7,404 nt of DNA from an uncultured Acidobacteriota bacterium (GTDB taxonomy: Bacteria > Acidobacteriota > Blastocatellia > Pyrinomonadales > Pyrinomonadaceae). The translations under genes and the position numbers were made by a program. The notes below the pieces were generated by a model, which saw only the letters and a program-made list of their open reading frames with translations, did not search any database and had not been told where the DNA came from. Shown piece after piece: positions 5,474-7,404 of this stretch; the first letter of the stretch is position 1; every line of letters starts with the position of its first letter. Location: NCBI GenBank assembly GCA_902826505.1, contig CADEFG010000237.1, positions 1 to 7,404 of the forward strand, given 5' to 3'.

Positions 5474-7315
5474 ATGCTTACAATAAATCAAATTCTACAA
5501 CAAGGACGCTATCGTATTATTAACCAGCTCGGACAGAATGGAATCGGGATGGGTTATGAAGCCTATGACAATGTTCTCGAAGCAAATGTTCTGCTCAAAG
5601 AAATCCGTGATAATTTAGGAAAAGTGACGACGGCGGCGCAGCTCGAAACAAACAAACTCGCCTTTACCGATCAGGCAAAACGCCTCTCCGAGATCAAACA
5701 CGAATCGCTTTCGCATGTTCAGAATTTTTTCTCGGAGGTCGATCGTCATTACCTTGTCACGGAATACATTGACGGCAACACTTTGGGCGAACTGCTCGAA
5801 AAGAACAACAGTTCGTTTCCGCTGACCGATGTCGGAAATTGGGCAGACCGGCTGCTTGATGGAATCAACTATCTGCACACGCAAAATCCGCCGGTCATTC
5901 ATGGCGAGATCAAGCCTTCGAATGTCAGGTTGGAGACAAACGGCAAAGTTAAACTGATGGTTTTCAACATCATTAAAGGCGCGGATGAAAAAGCCGAAAC
6001 CATCGGTTCAAACCAAACTTTCGATGCCGCGGTTCTGCCCTATTTGCCGCTCGAACAGATTTGGGACGGACTCGATGCCGCTTCGCAAAAGGTCATCCTG
6101 ACCAATTACGATGAAAAATCCGAAAGGATTTTGGAACAGCCGCTTGATACCCGCAGCGATCTATACGCGCTTGCCGCCACGCTTTATCATCTTTTGACGG
6201 CGCGGATCCCGGCTGATTCGCTGACGCGCTCGATCGATATTCTGGAAGGCAAATCCGACCCGCTGCAAAGTCCGAGCAAACTCAATCCGGCGGTTCCGAC
6301 CGAGATCTCAAATGTTTTGATGAAGGCGCTTGAAATCAAACGTGAAAATCGTTTTAGTTCGGCGGTCATTATGCGGCAGGTTTTGCGAACGGCATTCGTC
6401 CGCGTCAAAGAGCGCGAGGCAACCGAGGTCAAACCCGCCAAACCGGTCGAGCCACAACAGGCAAAACCTGCGGAAATCAAGCCGATCAAACGTGAAGACG
6501 ACGCCGTTCTGGAAATTCCGCTGGTCGAACAAAAACCGTCTGAGCTGCAAACCGCACCGGTCGTTCCGCCAAAGAACCCGGAAATCGAAGGCGAGCAGGC
6601 TCGTCAGTTGGAATTGATCAAACAGCAGTTGCGGAAAGCCGAAGAACAAAGGCTGGAAGCCGAACGCCGCGCCGCCGAAGCCGAAAAGCGTCTGCTCGAA
6701 AAGGAAGCCGAAAAACCGATCGCGGTCGAACCGGCGACAATCAAAGCGGAAGCCGAAAAACCGTTGATCGCCAAACCGGCGGTCATCAAACCGGAACCCG
6801 TTCAGAAATTTACGCCCGAACCGCCCGCCGAAGTTATTCCCGAACCGAGAAAGGAAGTTTTTGCCCCCGAGCATACCACCGATGATTTTTCAGGAATGTT
6901 TGCCGAAGCGCGAAAAGAAAGCAATGCTTTTAAAAAAGTGGCGGCAGCGGCGGTGGCGTTCGTGGTTTTGGGCGGCGCCGGATTCGGAATCTGGTCTTTC
7001 ACAAAAACCAAATCTCCCGAAACCGCACCGGCAATGACTTCGACCAATGCCGCTATTCCCGCGCCGAGTGTCGAAACCGCTCCGGCGCCGACCGATGAAA
7101 CCGCGCCCGTTTCGAGCTATCAGGCAACTTCCGACACAACAACTCAACCGCCAACGTCAACAGAAGTAAAAACCGAGACTTCCAATCCGACCGCGATCAA
7201 AAAAGCCGCCACCACCCCAACCCCGGCGCAAGCCAAAAAACCGACGGCAACTCCGGTAAAAACAGCGGAAACGCAAAAGAAAGTAACGCTTGACGATTTA
7301 CTTAAAGACAATTAA
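5474..7315 (+). CDS. Membrane-anchored Ser/Thr pseudokinase, paralogue of the kinase at 1952
   Basis: 613 residues with a kinase-fold domain (about 13-308) collinear with its neighbour. K42 and the N of KPSN (150) remain, but the catalytic loop reads HGEIKPSN (143-150; HRD is lost), DFG is VFN (163-165), the alphaC Glu is Q67 and the P+1 Thr is V187. Fold-supporting residues persist: E194 of the APE-like motif, D229 and R293. Loss of both aspartates predicts no ordinary phosphotransfer; ATP binding without catalysis is possible. The same 32-residue segment separates the APE-like motif from SDLYAL. Beyond it lie a Lys/Pro/Glu linker, a charged coiled coil (about 370-413), two 15-residue repeats (411-440), one transmembrane helix (489-509), a Thr/Pro/Ala-rich extracytoplasmic region and a terminal VTLDDLLKDN. 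The reading frame is open throughout with the normal domain order, so this is a maintained gene and not a decaying copy. A likely role is allosteric partner or scaffold for the adjacent active kinase. Confidence 0.9.
   Translation: MLTINQILQQGRYRIINQLGQNGIGMGYEAYDNVLEANVLLKEIRDNLGKVTTAAQLETNKLAFTDQAKRLSEIKHESLSHVQNFFSEVDRHYLVTEYIDGNTLGELLEKNNSSFPLTDVGNWADRLLDGINYLHTQNPPVIHGEIKPSNVRLETNGKVKLMVFNIIKGADEKAETIGSNQTFDAAVLPYLPLEQIWDGLDAASQKVILTNYDEKSERILEQPLDTRSDLYALAATLYHLLTARIPADSLTRSIDILEGKSDPLQSPSKLNPAVPTEISNVLMKALEIKRENRFSSAVIMRQVLRTAFVRVKEREATEVKPAKPVEPQQAKPAEIKPIKREDDAVLEIPLVEQKPSELQTAPVVPPKNPEIEGEQARQLELIKQQLRKAEEQRLEAERRAAEAEKRLLEKEAEKPIAVEPATIKAEAEKPLIAKPAVIKPEPVQKFTPEPPAEVIPEPRKEVFAPEHTTDDFSGMFAEARKESNAFKKVAAAAVAFVVLGGAGFGIWSFTKTKSPETAPAMTSTNAAIPAPSVETAPAPTDETAPVSSYQATSDTTTQPPTSTEVKTETSNPTAIKKAATTPTPAQAKKPTATPVKTAETQKKVTLDDLLKDN
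6704..6793 (+). repeat. 45-bp imperfect tandem repeat in the pseudokinase linker
   Basis: Two 45-nt units (6704-6748 and 6749-6793) open with an identical 15-nt block encoding EAEKP. They encode 15-residue units that agree at nine positions, in the pattern EAEKP-x4-PA-x-IK-x. The repeats follow the coiled coil and belong to the cytoplasmic juxtamembrane linker. Confidence 0.75.
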
Positions 7316-7394
7316 GCAACCCTGAACGGATGCGGCAGTTCCTCGTTTTACCTAAAAACTAAGATAATTTATCGAGTATTAAGGAACAAAAAAT

Positions 7395-7404
7395 ATGAAA
7401 TTCT
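7395..7404 (+). CDS. Probable start of the next gene (Met-Lys-Phe, truncated by window end)
   Basis: ATG-AAA-TTC begins 10 bases before the window ends. AAGGAA (7381-7386) lies 8 nt upstream as a plausible Shine-Dalgarno sequence, and GATAAT (7363-7368) could be a -10 element with no good -35. The Met-Lys start would suit a signal peptide, but three residues cannot establish a product. The 79 nt between the pseudokinase stop and this ATG hold no convincing terminator. Confidence 0.4.

Noticed and set aside
6308..6874. 188-residue minus-strand ORF rich in Phe, Arg and Gly
   Set aside because: It is the antisense of the Lys/Glu/Pro linker of the pseudokinase, and its F/R/G bias is the mirror of that codon use.
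5474..7315. Pseudogene interpretation of the second kinase-like gene
   Set aside because: There is no stop or frameshift in 613 codons, the promoter is intact, domain order and C-terminal motif are kept, and only catalytic positions have changed. Maintained pseudokinase fits better.
7316..7394. Possible terminator after the pseudokinase gene
   Set aside because: Only a 4-bp GAAC/GTTC pairing with a 10-nt loop is visible, without a clean T-run, so it was not annotated.

Overview
The window looks like a chromosomal segment from an acidobacterium. Blastocatellia/Pyrinomonadaceae is my best guess, made from protein style only: long membrane-anchored Ser/Thr kinases with low-complexity linkers, a zinc-finger anti-sigma factor with a Cys/His C-terminal domain, and Pro/Thr-rich secreted TPR proteins. 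Base composition is moderate in genes and AT-rich between them. I saw no rRNA, tRNA, CRISPR array, transposase or attachment site.

Left block, minus strand (1-1748). This is a compact three-gene operon read right to left. An ECF sigma factor is followed 5 bp later by its membrane anti-sigma factor, and 15 bp later by the start of msrP, the Tat-exported periplasmic methionine-sulfoxide reductase, which runs off the left edge. Sigma, sensor and repair enzyme together suggest an envelope oxidative (possibly hypochlorite-type) stress regulon. The His/Cys motifs in the periplasmic part of the anti-sigma factor are the candidate sensor.

The 203-bp divergent spacer (1749-1951) carries a candidate ECF-like or extended -10 promoter leftwards and a sigma70-type promoter rightwards.

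Right block, plus strand (1952-7315). There are three separate transcription units: an intact transmembrane Ser/Thr kinase (1952-3814), a secreted TPR protein (3958-5235) and a second kinase-like membrane protein (5474-7315). The second is a paralogue of the first, but HRD has become HGE, DFG has become VFN, the alphaC Glu is Gln and the P+1 Thr is Val. It is therefore very probably a pseudokinase. Both kinase-fold proteins share an extra-long segment after the APE-equivalent motif and a short acidic motif at the extreme, presumably periplasmic, C-terminus. Strong intrinsic terminators follow the kinase and the TPR gene. The start of another gene (Met-Lys-Phe) lies at the right edge.

The most interesting element is the active kinase / secreted TPR protein / pseudokinase arrangement. 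It could be an envelope signalling module with a regulatory pseudokinase. That functional link is inferred from adjacency, paralogy and predicted topology.
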